Shown here one piece after another: positions 56,222 through 64,000 of a stretch of 64,000 nt of DNA. Position 1 is the stretch's first letter; every line of letters starts with the position of its first letter. A program made the translations under genes and the position numbers. This DNA is from Streptomyces adelaidensis (GTDB lineage: Bacteria; Actinomycetota; Actinomycetes; Streptomycetales; Streptomycetaceae), in the NCBI RefSeq assembly GCF_016598475.1, contig NZ_JAEMUX010000028.1:1-64000 (forward strand), given 5' to 3'. The notes under the pieces were generated by a model. That model ran no database searches. It saw only the letters and a program-made list of their open reading frames with translations, and was not told where the DNA came from.

Positions 56222-57167
56222 GATGCGCGGGGCGGAAGCGGCGGCGGTACTCCGCCGGGGCGGTGGCGAGGGTCTTGACGAAGGCACGGCGCATGGCCTC
56301 GGAGGTGCCGTAGCCGCAGGCACGGGAGATCTCCTCGACGCCGTCGGAGGTGTCCTCCAGCAGGCGGCGGGCGTGTTCGAGGCGGACGCGGTCGACGTAC
56401 CGGCCCGGCGTCATGCCCGTCTCGGCCTGGAAGGCGCGGGCGAAGTGCCGGGGTGAGAGCCGGGCGCGGGCGGCCAGGGTCTCGACGCTCAGGTCGTCGC
56501 CGGGGTGCTCCGTGACCCACTGCTGGACCTCGCGGAGCGGTTCCCGCCGGGCGGTCTGGGCGGCGAGCTGGGCGCTGAACTGGGCCTGGTTCCCCGGGCG
56601 GCGCAGGAAGACCACCAGATGGCGGGCGATGGAGAGGGCGACCTCGCGGCCGATGTCCTCCTCGACGAGCGCGAGGGCGAGGTCGATGCCGGAGGTGACG
56701 CCGGCCGAGGTGGCGATGTGTCCGTCGCGGATGTAGATGGGGTCCGGGTCGACCTCGATCGCCGGATGGTCGCGGGCCAGCTTGTCGCAGTACGCCCAGT
56801 GGGTGGTCGCCCGGCGGCCCGCGAGGAGGCCCGCCTCGGCGAGCAGGATCGCCCCGGTGCAGACCGAGACCAGGCGCTCCGCGCGCGGGCCGTGCTCGCG
56901 CAGCCAGGCGACGATCTCCGGGGCGGGGCGCCGGGTGCCCTGGCCGCCCGGCACGAGCAGGGTGTGCGGGGCGGGCGCGGTGGTGAGGGCGTGGTCCGGG
57001 ACGAGCGTGAGGCCGCTGGAGGCGCGTACGGGGGCGCCGTCCAGGGAGGCCGTGCGGAGGCGGTACGTCCCCGGGGCGTGCAGTTCCGCGCCGGCGAAGA
57101 CCTCCATCGGACCCGTGACGTCGAGACTCTGCACGCCGTCGAAGAGGACGACCAGGACAGTTCGCAT
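56214..57167 (-). CDS. GlxA-family AraC-type regulator
   Basis: The 317-residue regulator joins an N-terminal DJ-1-like domain (VVLFDGVQSLDVTGPMEVF; SVCTGAILLAEAGLLAGRRATTHW) to a C-terminal AraC DNA-binding domain (LSPRHFARAFQAETGMTPGRYVDRVRLEHARRLLE, then ISRACGYGTSEAMRRAF). The ATG at 57167 begins the sensor domain. It is divergent from the SCO6745-like gene and precedes the DJ-1 gene, the likely regulatory target (inference). Confidence 0.9.
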   Translation of the reverse strand: MRTVLVVLFDGVQSLDVTGPMEVFAGAELHAPGTYRLRTASLDGAPVRASSGLTLVPDHALTTAPAPHTLLVPGGQGTRRPAPEIVAWLREHGPRAERLVSVCTGAILLAEAGLLAGRRATTHWAYCDKLARDHPAIEVDPDPIYIRDGHIATSAGVTSGIDLALALVEEDIGREVALSIARHLVVFLRRPGNQAQFSAQLAAQTARREPLREVQQWVTEHPGDDLSVETLAARARLSPRHFARAFQAETGMTPGRYVDRVRLEHARRLLEDTSDGVEEISRACGYGTSEAMRRAFVKTLATAPAEYRRRFRPAHLT

Positions 57168-57312
57168 GTCATCGATTCTTGACAGCGCGGGCCATGACCG
57201 CAATGACGAGTTCCCCACCTTTTCTGCCATGGGCGGGGCGGGGACGCGGGCTGAGGCCGCCGAGCGCCCCGGTCGGCGCGGGCCCCTCCTACCGCACATA
57301 CCAACCAGTCAG

Positions 57313-57318
57313 TAACCT
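57313..57318 (+). promoter_or_regulatory. -10 element of a leaderless SCO6745-like transcript
   Basis: TAACCT ends 6 nt before the ATG at 57325 with no ribosome-binding site between. Confidence 0.45.
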
Positions 57319-57324
57319 TCCGTC

Positions 57325-58191
57325 ATGACCTCTTCTCTGCCGGAGCGCGCCGGGCGGCGCTGCCACAACCTCCTCAATCCGTTCCACTCCGCGCACTACT
57401 TTTCGCCGGACCTCGGGCGGGAGCTGGCCGCCGTGGGGGTGACGGACCCGAGTGCCGCGTACTTCGCGGTGCGGGCCGCGGCGATGGGCGAGGCCGGGGC
57501 GGGTGTGGTGACGGCGACGTTCTTCAACTTCCGGTACGAGCTGGTGGCGGAGCATGTGCCCGCCGTATGGGAGACGGCCTCGCCGTCGGTGGTGCTGGCG
57601 GCCCGTGAGCGGGCCGTCGACGCCACGCTGCGGCGGCTGCTCGGCGAGGAGCCGGCCGGCTCCAAGGAGGTCGCCGAGGCGGCGGAGCTGGCGCTGCGGG
57701 CCACCGAGGCGTGTACGAGGACCGCGCGCCCTCTGTACGCCGCGCACGCCGATCTCCCCGTACCCGAGCGCCCTCACCTCGCGCTCTGGCACGCGGCCAC
57801 GCTACTGCGCGAACACCGTGGCGACGGGCACCTCGCGGCGCTCCTCGACGCCGGCCTCGATCCGGTCGAGGCCCTGGTCAGCCATACCGCGACCGGCAAG
57901 GGCATGTCCCCGAAGTGGGTCCTCGGCACGCGCGGCTGGACCCGGGAGGACTGGGACGCGGCGAGCGCTCGGCTCCGGGAACGCGGGCTGCTCGACGCCG
58001 AGGGCGAGCTGACGGTGACGGGTGTCGCCCTCCGCAAGGAGATCGAGACCACCACGGACCGCCTCGACCGGGCACCGTACGAGCACCTCGGCGCGCCCGG
58101 GGTGGAGCGGCTCACGGAGCTTGCGACGGGGCTGGTGACGACGATGCTCACCGCGGGCGCGTTCCCGGCGGGGATGGTCGGCAAGGGCTGA
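57325..58191 (+). CDS. SCO6745-family protein
   Basis: The 288-residue protein matches the SCO6745 family by its start (GRRCHNLLNPFHSAHYFSPDLGREL). Other matching features are the conserved helical core, RPLYAAHADLPVPERPHLALWHAATLLREHRGDGH, and the winged-helix-like end TREDWDAASARLRERGLLDAEGELT. No enzymatic motif is evident. The family is widespread in actinomycetes with no known function. The C-terminal wing suggests DNA or protein binding. The transcript appears leaderless. Confidence 0.85.
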   Translation: MTSSLPERAGRRCHNLLNPFHSAHYFSPDLGRELAAVGVTDPSAAYFAVRAAAMGEAGAGVVTATFFNFRYELVAEHVPAVWETASPSVVLAARERAVDATLRRLLGEEPAGSKEVAEAAELALRATEACTRTARPLYAAHADLPVPERPHLALWHAATLLREHRGDGHLAALLDAGLDPVEALVSHTATGKGMSPKWVLGTRGWTREDWDAASARLRERGLLDAEGELTVTGVALRKEIETTTDRLDRAPYEHLGAPGVERLTELATGLVTTMLTAGAFPAGMVGKG

Positions 58192-58292
58192 ACACGGCGC
58201 GGCTCCGGCACATGGTTCCGGCATGAACGACTCGGGGCGCGGTACTCGGTCCTTTCCTGGCCCAACCGGTCGGGAGAGGAAAGGGGAAGTAC

Positions 58293-58436
58293 GTGTTCCG
58301 TGCGATCGCAGACGTGTTGCGGCAGATCGGTGGGGCCATCGCGACGGTGGTGACGCTGCCGTTCCGAGCCCTGGCCCGGCTCTTCGGCGGCGCCTCACAC
58401 TCGACGCGCCGCACCGGGCGGACCCGCCGGGCCTGA
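58293..58436 (+). CDS. LPFR-motif small protein
   Basis: This 47-residue protein starts at GTG 58293 behind GGGGAA. It runs VFRAIADVLRQIGGAIATVV and then TLPFRALARLFGGAS, with a basic Ser/Thr/Arg tail. The LPFRALARLFGGAS motif marks a small actinobacterial protein family known mainly from genome annotation. The amphipathic helix and basic tail suggest membrane surface or nucleic-acid contact (inference). Confidence 0.8.
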   Translation: MFRAIADVLRQIGGAIATVVTLPFRALARLFGGASHSTRRTGRTRRA

Positions 58437-58628
58437 GGCCGGCCGGGCCGTGGACCGACGGGAGCCGGACGCGATCGTGCGTCCGGCTCCCCGTGTGTCC
58501 CCATGTGTCGTGGTTCGGCTCCGGTGGATGACGAACTGGTGACCGGGCCGGGCCGACCTGATCCCCCGCTGTCGGTGTCACCTGCCACAATTGCCGCGCA
58601 ACCTCAGCGAAGAAGGCGGTACGGGATC

Positions 58629-61025
58629 GTGACGACACCCGGGTCCATCGAAGTAGGGTCCATCGAAGGCAGGATCGCCGAGGAGCTCGGCGTACGGGAG
58701 CGGCAGGTCAAGGCCGCGGTGGAGCTGCTCGACGGCGGTTCGACCGTGCCCTTCATCGCTCGCTACCGCAAGGAAGCGACCGAGATGCTCGACGATGCGC
58801 AGCTGCGCACGCTCGAGGAGCGGCTGCGTTATCTGCGGGAGCTGGAGGAGCGGCGGACCGCGATCCTGGAATCCGTGCGCGAGCAGGACAAGCTGACGCC
58901 GGAGATCGAGGCGCAGATCCGCGGTGCCGAGACCAAGGCGCGGCTGGAGGACATCTACCTGCCCTTCAAGCCGAAGCGGCGTACGAAGGCGCAGGTCGCC
59001 CGCGAGGCCGGTCTCGAGCCGCTGGCCGAGGGCCTGTTGGGCGATGCGACCGTCGAGCCCCTCGCGGCCGCCGCGGCCTTCGTCGACGCCGACAAGGGCG
59101 TCGCCGACGCGCAGGCCGCGCTGGACGGCGCCCGGGCCATCCTCACCGAGCGGTTCTCGGAGGACGCCGACCTGATCGGTGAACTGCGCGAGCGCATGTG
59201 GGTGCGGGGCCGGCTGGCCGCCAAGGTGAAGAACGGCAAGGAGGAGGCGGGCGCCAAGTTCGCCGACTACTTCGACTTCACCGAGCCGTTCACCGCACTG
59301 CCCTCGCACCGTGTCCTGGCGATGCTGCGCGGCGAGAAGGAGGACGTCCTCGACCTCGTCCTGGAGCCGGAGGAGCCCTCCGAGCAGCCCGGTCCCTCGT
59401 CGTACGAGGGGATCGTCGCCGGTCGTTTCCAGATCGCCGACCGAGGCCGGCCCGCCGACAAGTGGCTGACGGAAACGGTCCGTTGGGCCTGGCGGACCCG
59501 CATTCTCGTCCATCTCGGCATCGACATGCGGATGCGGCTGCGGACGGCCGCCGAGGACGAGGCGGTGAACGTCTTCGCGGCGAACCTGCGCGACCTGCTC
59601 CTCGCCGCCCCCGCCGGCACGCGCACGACGCTCGGCCTGGACCCCGGCTTCCGTACGGGTGTGAAGGTCGCGGTGGTCGACGCGACCGGCAAGGCCGTCG
59701 CCACGGACGTCATCTACCCGCATGTTCCGGCCAACAAGTGGGACGAGGCCATCGCCAAGCTGGCCCGCCTCGCCAAGGAGCACGCGGTCGAGCTGGTCGC
59801 GATCGGCAACGGCACGGCGTCCCGCGAGACCGACAAGCTCGCCGGTGAACTGATCGCCAAGCACCCGGAGTTGAACCTCACCAAGGTGATGGTGTCCGAG
59901 GCGGGCGCGTCCGTGTACTCGGCCTCGGCCTTCGCCTCGCAGGAGCTGCCGGGGATGGACGTGTCGCTGCGCGGCGCCGTCTCCATCGCCCGCCGCCTCC
60001 AGGACCCGCTCGCCGAGCTGGTGAAGATCGACCCGAAGTCGATCGGTGTCGGGCAGTACCAGCACGACCTGTCCGAGGTGAAGCTGTCGCGGTCGCTGGA
60101 CGCGGTGGTCGAGGACTGTGTGAACGGCGTCGGTGTCGACGTGAACACGGCGTCCGCGCCGCTGCTGGCGCGCGTCTCCGGCATCTCCTCCGGGCTCGCC
60201 GAGAACATCGTCTCGCACCGCGACACCAACGGGCCGTTCAAGTCGCGCGCCCAGCTGAAGGGCGTGGCGCGGCTCGGTCCGAAGGCGTACGAGCAGTGCG
60301 CGGGCTTCCTGCGGATCCGGGGCGGTGACGATCCGCTGGACTCGTCCAGCGTGCACCCGGAGGCGTACCCCGTCGTACGGCGGATGGTGAAGACGTCCGG
60401 GCAGGCGGTGGCGGCGCTCGTCGGCAACACGGCGGTGTTGCGGTCGCTGCGGGCGGACGCCTTCGTCGACGAGACGTTCGGGCTGCCGACCGTGACGGAC
60501 ATTTTGAAGGAGCTGGAGAAGCCGGGGCGTGACCCTCGGCCGGCCTTCAAGACGGCGACCTTCAAGGAGGGCGTCGAGAAGATCTCCGACCTGGTGTCCG
60601 GGATGGTGCTGGAAGGTGTCGTGACGAACGTGGCGGCGTTCGGGGCGTTCATCGATGTCGGGGTCCACCAGGACGGGCTGGCGCATGTCTCCGCGTTGTC
60701 GAAGACGTTCGTGAAGGATCCTCGGGATGTGGTGAAGCCCGGGGACATCGTCAAGGTGAAGGTTCTCGACGTCGATATTCCTCGGAAGCGGATTTCTTTG
60801 ACGCTGCGGTTGGATGACGAGGCCGCGCCCAAGGGACAGGAATCAGGGCAGCCGGGTGGGGGGGCTCGGCCTCAGCGGGGGGCTCGTGGGTCGCAGCCGC
60901 CTCGGCAGCAGGGGCGTGGGGGCGGGGGCGGTTCCCGGCAGGGGGGTGCGGCGCCGGCTCCGGCCAACAGTGCGATGGCGGATGCGTTGCGGCGGGCTGG
61001 CTTGGGGGATTCGAAGCGGCGCTGA
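58629..61025 (+). CDS. tex: Tex-family RNA-binding transcription accessory protein
   Basis: This 798-residue Tex protein begins with the N-terminal helical domain (EGRIAEELGVRERQVKAAVELLDGGSTVPFIARYRKE), followed by the YqgF/RNase H-like domain (TTLGLDPGFRTGVKVAVVD). Helix-hairpin-helix segments (VNTASAPLLARVSGISSGLAENIV) and a C-terminal S1 domain (LEGVVTNVAAFGAFIDVGVHQDGLAHVS) come next. A Gly/Arg/Gln-rich tail of about 55 residues follows. The GTG at 58629 is taken; the frame extends upstream without a better start. Tex acts in transcription and RNA metabolism. Confidence 0.93.
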   Translation: MTTPGSIEVGSIEGRIAEELGVRERQVKAAVELLDGGSTVPFIARYRKEATEMLDDAQLRTLEERLRYLRELEERRTAILESVREQDKLTPEIEAQIRGAETKARLEDIYLPFKPKRRTKAQVAREAGLEPLAEGLLGDATVEPLAAAAAFVDADKGVADAQAALDGARAILTERFSEDADLIGELRERMWVRGRLAAKVKNGKEEAGAKFADYFDFTEPFTALPSHRVLAMLRGEKEDVLDLVLEPEEPSEQPGPSSYEGIVAGRFQIADRGRPADKWLTETVRWAWRTRILVHLGIDMRMRLRTAAEDEAVNVFAANLRDLLLAAPAGTRTTLGLDPGFRTGVKVAVVDATGKAVATDVIYPHVPANKWDEAIAKLARLAKEHAVELVAIGNGTASRETDKLAGELIAKHPELNLTKVMVSEAGASVYSASAFASQELPGMDVSLRGAVSIARRLQDPLAELVKIDPKSIGVGQYQHDLSEVKLSRSLDAVVEDCVNGVGVDVNTASAPLLARVSGISSGLAENIVSHRDTNGPFKSRAQLKGVARLGPKAYEQCAGFLRIRGGDDPLDSSSVHPEAYPVVRRMVKTSGQAVAALVGNTAVLRSLRADAFVDETFGLPTVTDILKELEKPGRDPRPAFKTATFKEGVEKISDLVSGMVLEGVVTNVAAFGAFIDVGVHQDGLAHVSALSKTFVKDPRDVVKPGDIVKVKVLDVDIPRKRISLTLRLDDEAAPKGQESGQPGGGARPQRGARGSQPPRQQGRGGGGGSRQGGAAPAPANSAMADALRRAGLGDSKRR

Positions 61026-61032
61026 GTGGTTC

Positions 61033-61056
61033 GGCGGGGGTTTCTTCGCCCCCGCC
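61033..61056. terminator. Terminator between convergent tex and ABC-F genes
   Basis: GGCGGGGG (61033-61040) pairs with CCCCCGCC (61049-61056) around the loop TTTCTTCG, 7 bp after the tex stop. Confidence 0.65.
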
Positions 61057-61069
61057 GCCCCTACCAGTC

Positions 61070-61166
61070 CCATCCCCAGGGGCTGCGCCCCTTCTACCCC
61101 CCGTTTTCGGCTGCCGGTCCGGTGGGGGCTGATCGCGCAGTTCCCCGCGCCCCTGAAAAGCCGGGG
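61070..61166. repeat. Streptomyces dispersed intergenic repeat
   Basis: The segment holds GGGGCTGCGCCCC, then GCGCAGTTCCCCGCGCCCCTGAAAAG and a GC-rich tail. I recall this as a very common palindromic element between convergent genes in Streptomyces genomes. It forms several nested hairpins and may act as terminator or RNA-stabilising element. Confidence 0.6.
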
Positions 61167-61172
61167 CCGTGT

Positions 61173-62813
61173 CTAGCGTTCCGTCACCTTGCCGGAGGAC
61201 ACCTCGAAGCGGCGGGTCACTCGTACCGCCTCCAGCATCCGGCGGTCGTGGGTGACCAGGAGGAGCGTGCCCTCGTAGGAGTCGAGGGCGGATTCGAGTT
61301 GTTCGATGGCGGGGAGGTCGAGGTGGTTGGTGGGTTCGTCGAGAATGAGGAGGTTGACGCCTCGGCCCTGGAGGAGGGCCAGGGCGGCTCGGGTGCGTTC
61401 GCCCGGGGAGAGGGTGACGGCGGGGCGTAGGACGTGGGTGGACTTGAGGCCGAACTTGGCGAGGAGGGTGCGGACCTCGGCGGGTTCGGTGTCGGGGACC
61501 GCGGCGCAGAAGGCGTCCAGGAGGGACTCAGGGCCGTGGAAGACCTTGCGGGCCTGGTCGACCTCGCCGACGAGGACACCTGAGCCGAGGACGGCGTGGC
61601 CCGTGTCCAGGGGGATGCGGCCGAGCAGCGCGCCCAGGAGGGTCGACTTGCCGGCGCCGTTCGCGCCGGTGATGGCGATGCGGTCCGCCCAGTCGATCTG
61701 CAGGGACGCCGGGCCGAAGGCGAAGTCGCCCCGCCGCACCTCGGCGTCGCGCAGGGTGGCGACCACGGCGCCGGAGCGCGGCGCCGCCGCGATCTCCATG
61801 CGCAGGTCCCACTCCTTGCGCGGCTCCTCGACGACGTCGAGCCGTTCGATCATGCGCTGGGTCTGGCGGGCCTTCGCGGCCTGCTTCTCGCTCGCCTCGC
61901 TGCGGAACTTGCGGCCGATCTTGTCGTTGTCGTTGTTCGATTTGCGCCGCGCGTTCTTGACGCCCTTGTCCATCCAGGAGCGCTGCATCTGGGCGCGGTC
62001 CTGGAGGGAGGACTTCTTGTCGGCGTACTCCTCGAAGTCGTCGCGGGCGTGCCGGCGGGCCGTCTCGCGCTCCTCCAGGTAGGCCTCGTATCCGCCGCCG
62101 TAGAGGTTGATCTGGTTCTGGGCGAGGTCCAGTTCCAGGACCTTGGTGACCGTGCGGGTGAGGAATTCGCGGTCGTGGCTGACGACGACCGTGCCCGCGC
62201 GCAGGCCGGCGACGAAGCGCTCGAGGCGTTCCAGGCCGTCCAGGTCGAGGTCGTTGGTGGGCTCGTCGAGGAGGAAGACGTCGTAGCGGGAGAGGAGGAG
62301 GGAGGCGAGGCCCGCGCGGGCGGCCTGGCCGCCGGAGAGGGCGGTCATGGGCTGGTCCAGGTCGACGCCGAGGCCGAGGGAGGCGGCGACCTCCTCGGCC
62401 CGCTCGTCGAGGTCCGCGCCGCCCAGGTCGAGCCAGCGCTCCAGGCTGGTCGAGTACGCGTCGTCGGCGCCCGGCGCGCCGTCGACGAGCGCCTGGGTGG
62501 CCTCGTCCATCACATGCTGGGCCTCCGCCACGCCCGTGCGCCGGGCGAGGAACTCCCGAACGGTCTCGCCCTCCCGGCGCTCCGGCTCCTGCGGGAGGTG
62601 GCCGACGGTCGCCGTGGGCGGGGACAGCCGTAGCTCCCCCTCCTCCGGCGGGAGCAGGCCGGCGAGCAGCTTGAGCAGGGTGGACTTGCCCGCGCCGTTG
62701 GCGCCGACCAGTCCGATCACATCGCCGGGGGCGACGACGAGGTCGAGGCCGGCGAAGAGCGAGCGGTCGCCGTGGCCGGCGGCGAGATTTTTGACGACGA
62801 GGGTGGCGGTCAC
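61173..62813 (-). CDS. ABC-F family ATPase
   Basis: This soluble 546-residue protein has two ABC domains and no membrane part. Domain 1 has GLVGANGAGKSTLLKLLAG, LSGGQAARAGLASLLLSRYDVFLLDEPTNDLD. Domain 2 has ITGANGAGKSTLLGALLG, LSPGERTRAALALLQGRGVNLLILDEPTNHLD. A charged linker lies between (DKGVKNARRKSNNDNDKIGRK). Members act on ribosomes as translation factors or antibiotic-protection proteins. No antibiotic cluster is nearby, so a housekeeping or low-level resistance role is open. The GTG at 62813 begins VTATLVVKNL. Confidence 0.92.
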   Translation of the reverse strand: MTATLVVKNLAAGHGDRSLFAGLDLVVAPGDVIGLVGANGAGKSTLLKLLAGLLPPEEGELRLSPPTATVGHLPQEPERREGETVREFLARRTGVAEAQHVMDEATQALVDGAPGADDAYSTSLERWLDLGGADLDERAEEVAASLGLGVDLDQPMTALSGGQAARAGLASLLLSRYDVFLLDEPTNDLDLDGLERLERFVAGLRAGTVVVSHDREFLTRTVTKVLELDLAQNQINLYGGGYEAYLEERETARRHARDDFEEYADKKSSLQDRAQMQRSWMDKGVKNARRKSNNDNDKIGRKFRSEASEKQAAKARQTQRMIERLDVVEEPRKEWDLRMEIAAAPRSGAVVATLRDAEVRRGDFAFGPASLQIDWADRIAITGANGAGKSTLLGALLGRIPLDTGHAVLGSGVLVGEVDQARKVFHGPESLLDAFCAAVPDTEPAEVRTLLAKFGLKSTHVLRPAVTLSPGERTRAALALLQGRGVNLLILDEPTNHLDLPAIEQLESALDSYEGTLLLVTHDRRMLEAVRVTRRFEVSSGKVTER

Positions 62814-62886
62814 AGAGAGCGATCCTAACGACAGGGGAACGGCTCCTCCCAACGGCCTCGGGTCAGGGGCCGCGCCCGCCGCCGCC

Positions 62887-63915
62887 TCACCGCGCCATCG
62901 GCTCCACCAGCACCGTCCCCGAGGTCCGGGCCACAATGAACGATTCTCCCTTCACCGCCTTCGGGTCAAGCCCGATCCGGTGCCGCCCCGCCGGGAGGAT
63001 GCCGTCGAAGAACCGGTAGGTGTGGGCGCGGTACAGCCGGTCCAGGCGGTACGCGGTGAGTTCCACCCGGCAGGTGGAGTTGATCTCGATGCCGGCCTGT
63101 CCGCCGGCGGCGACGAGACGCGTGAGGCGACGCTGCTCCGCCGGGCTGCGGTCGAGGGCGTGTTCGATCTGGGCGACGAGGAGCGGGATGATCGGGGCGA
63201 GGCCGTCGACGTACGGGACCTGGACTCCGGCGCGGTCGAAGGCCAGCCGTACGGCCGCGCGGTCCGCCTTGCCGACGGCCCGTCCGAAGGCCACGGCGCC
63301 GTAGGTGCGCAGTTCCTCGGCGGGCACACCGGTGGCGTCGTGCGCTATGTCGGTGCCGATGCCGATGGAGCGCAGGGCGGCGGCGAGTTTGGCGAGCACG
63401 GCGACGCGGGCACCGATGAGAAGGACCCGGCGGCGGGCCGGCGGCTCGGCCCCGGACTCGCGCAGCAGGGACTGCAGCGCGCTCCGGTACTCGGGGCCGC
63501 GGAACCGGAAGGGACCGATGCCCGTGTAGCCGTTGAGCCTGAGATCGGCCTCCTCCTCCGTCTGCCAGGCGAACTCCCGCCATACGTAGTCGTCGCCGTC
63601 CCGCTCTATCACCGCGGTGACGGCCCCGCAGGCGAGGTCGGCGCACTCGGGACAGCCGTAGATGATGTAGCGGCCGCGTGTCAGCGGCGCTTCGGACTCC
63701 AGGAGCAGGCCGCGCACCTGGGCGGTGAAGATGGAGGGCGGGACGTCGGAGGCGAGTGGGGAGACGGCATCGAGGTCGGACAGCTGGAACAGCAGCGGAC
63801 GTCCGTCGACGATGAAGTCCACGAAGTCCCGGTGCACTTGGTAGTCACCGTTGGCGAGGACGCCACCGGCTCGCATCGCCGGTGCCAGGCCGAAGGCCGC
63901 GTATTCGGCAGACAT
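62887..63915 (-). CDS. Hypothetical protein with Cys motif
   Basis: This 342-residue protein is not recognised with confidence. The N-terminal half has FIVDGRPLLFQLSDL and a Cys-rich stretch YGCPECADLACGAVTAVIERDGDDYVWREFAW that could bind metal. The C-terminal half has a Rossmann-like RRVLLIGARVAVLAKLAAALRSIGIGTDIAHDATG, then FGRAVGKADRAAVR and ends with IVARTSGTVLVEPMAR. It may be a two-domain nucleotide-binding or oxidoreductase-like protein. The ATG at 63915 stands next to TTGTG...CACAA sequence on the promoter side. Confidence 0.75.
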   Translation of the reverse strand: MSAEYAAFGLAPAMRAGGVLANGDYQVHRDFVDFIVDGRPLLFQLSDLDAVSPLASDVPPSIFTAQVRGLLLESEAPLTRGRYIIYGCPECADLACGAVTAVIERDGDDYVWREFAWQTEEEADLRLNGYTGIGPFRFRGPEYRSALQSLLRESGAEPPARRRVLLIGARVAVLAKLAAALRSIGIGTDIAHDATGVPAEELRTYGAVAFGRAVGKADRAAVRLAFDRAGVQVPYVDGLAPIIPLLVAQIEHALDRSPAEQRRLTRLVAAGGQAGIEINSTCRVELTAYRLDRLYRAHTYRFFDGILPAGRHRIGLDPKAVKGESFIVARTSGTVLVEPMAR

Positions 63916-63981
63916 GTTGTGAGTATCCCCACAAATTCAGACTTGTGAGCACTGCATGACATATTCCGCTAACGTCCCTGC

Positions 63982-64000
63982 GTGGCCAATGAATCGAACA
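63982..64000 (+). CDS. Start of a downstream gene cut by the window edge
   Basis: GTG at 63982 opens VANESN and runs off the window. TAACGT lies 6 nt upstream, matching the leaderless pattern seen at several other genes here. Only six codons are visible. Confidence 0.3.

Overview
The window is a piece of a Streptomyces chromosome. GC content and third-position GC are very high, GTG and TTG starts are frequent, and many genes overlap by 4 bp (GTGA, ATGA). Several locus types are hallmarks of the genus: a conservon, a hopanoid island, SCO6745-like and LPFR small proteins, and the common dispersed GC-rich intergenic repeat. Gene content around 29-43 kb and 50-58 kb resembles the S. coelicolor SCO674x-SCO677x region (from memory, not computed).

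Layout. 0-6.3 kb: a LuxR-type ATPase regulator, then the most unusual gene here, a Tat-exported protein joining a ribosome-inactivating-protein (rRNA N-glycosidase) domain to a pectin methylesterase. A decayed insertion scar follows: a truncated minus-strand gene end, an integrase remnant and a tRNA-Pro(GGG). 6.3-10.7 kb: GNAT, an XRE/cupin regulator with an inverted repeat framing its promoter, LysR, and kbl/tdh (threonine to glycine). 11-15.2 kb: a conservon (CvnA-D) plus a GAF protein. 15.7-19.9 kb: metallo-beta-lactamase-fold hydrolase, amino acid dehydrogenase, TetR and SGNH hydrolase. 20-22.7 kb: rhamnogalacturonan lyase coupled to a secreted partner behind a LacI-type operator. 23-25 kb: a dead IS5-like fragment, then a LysM/M23 peptidase under a c-di-AMP (ydaO) riboswitch. 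25.3-29.1 kb: GH36 alpha-galactosidase, tyrosine phosphatase and GNAT, with two DnaA boxes in the divergent promoter region.

29.1-42.9 kb is a long minus-strand hopanoid operon: hpnC, hpnD, hpnE, polyprenyl synthase, shc, hpnG, hpnH, ispG, dxs, hpnO, then an XRE/cupin regulator and a 40-residue membrane protein. It carries both isoprenoid supply (dxs, ispG) and the full squalene, hopene and ribosyl/amino-hopane pathway. idi lies nearby at 53.3 kb. 43.2-50.2 kb is a seven-gene minus-strand module: a CDP-alcohol transferase/DUF5941 protein, nucleotidyltransferase, glycerol-1-phosphate-dehydrogenase-like enzyme, second CDP-alcohol transferase, GT2, and a TagG/TagH-type ABC exporter. It probably builds and exports a phosphodiester-linked envelope molecule. 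50.6-64 kb: galE, zitB (zinc exporter, with a candidate Zur box), idi, RsbW-like ATPase, enoyl-CoA hydratase, DJ-1/GlxA pair, SCO6745-like protein, Tex, ABC-F and a hypothetical protein.

The main discovery candidate is the RIP-pectinesterase fusion. Together with the rhamnogalacturonan lyase pair, it suggests a plant-associated lifestyle.
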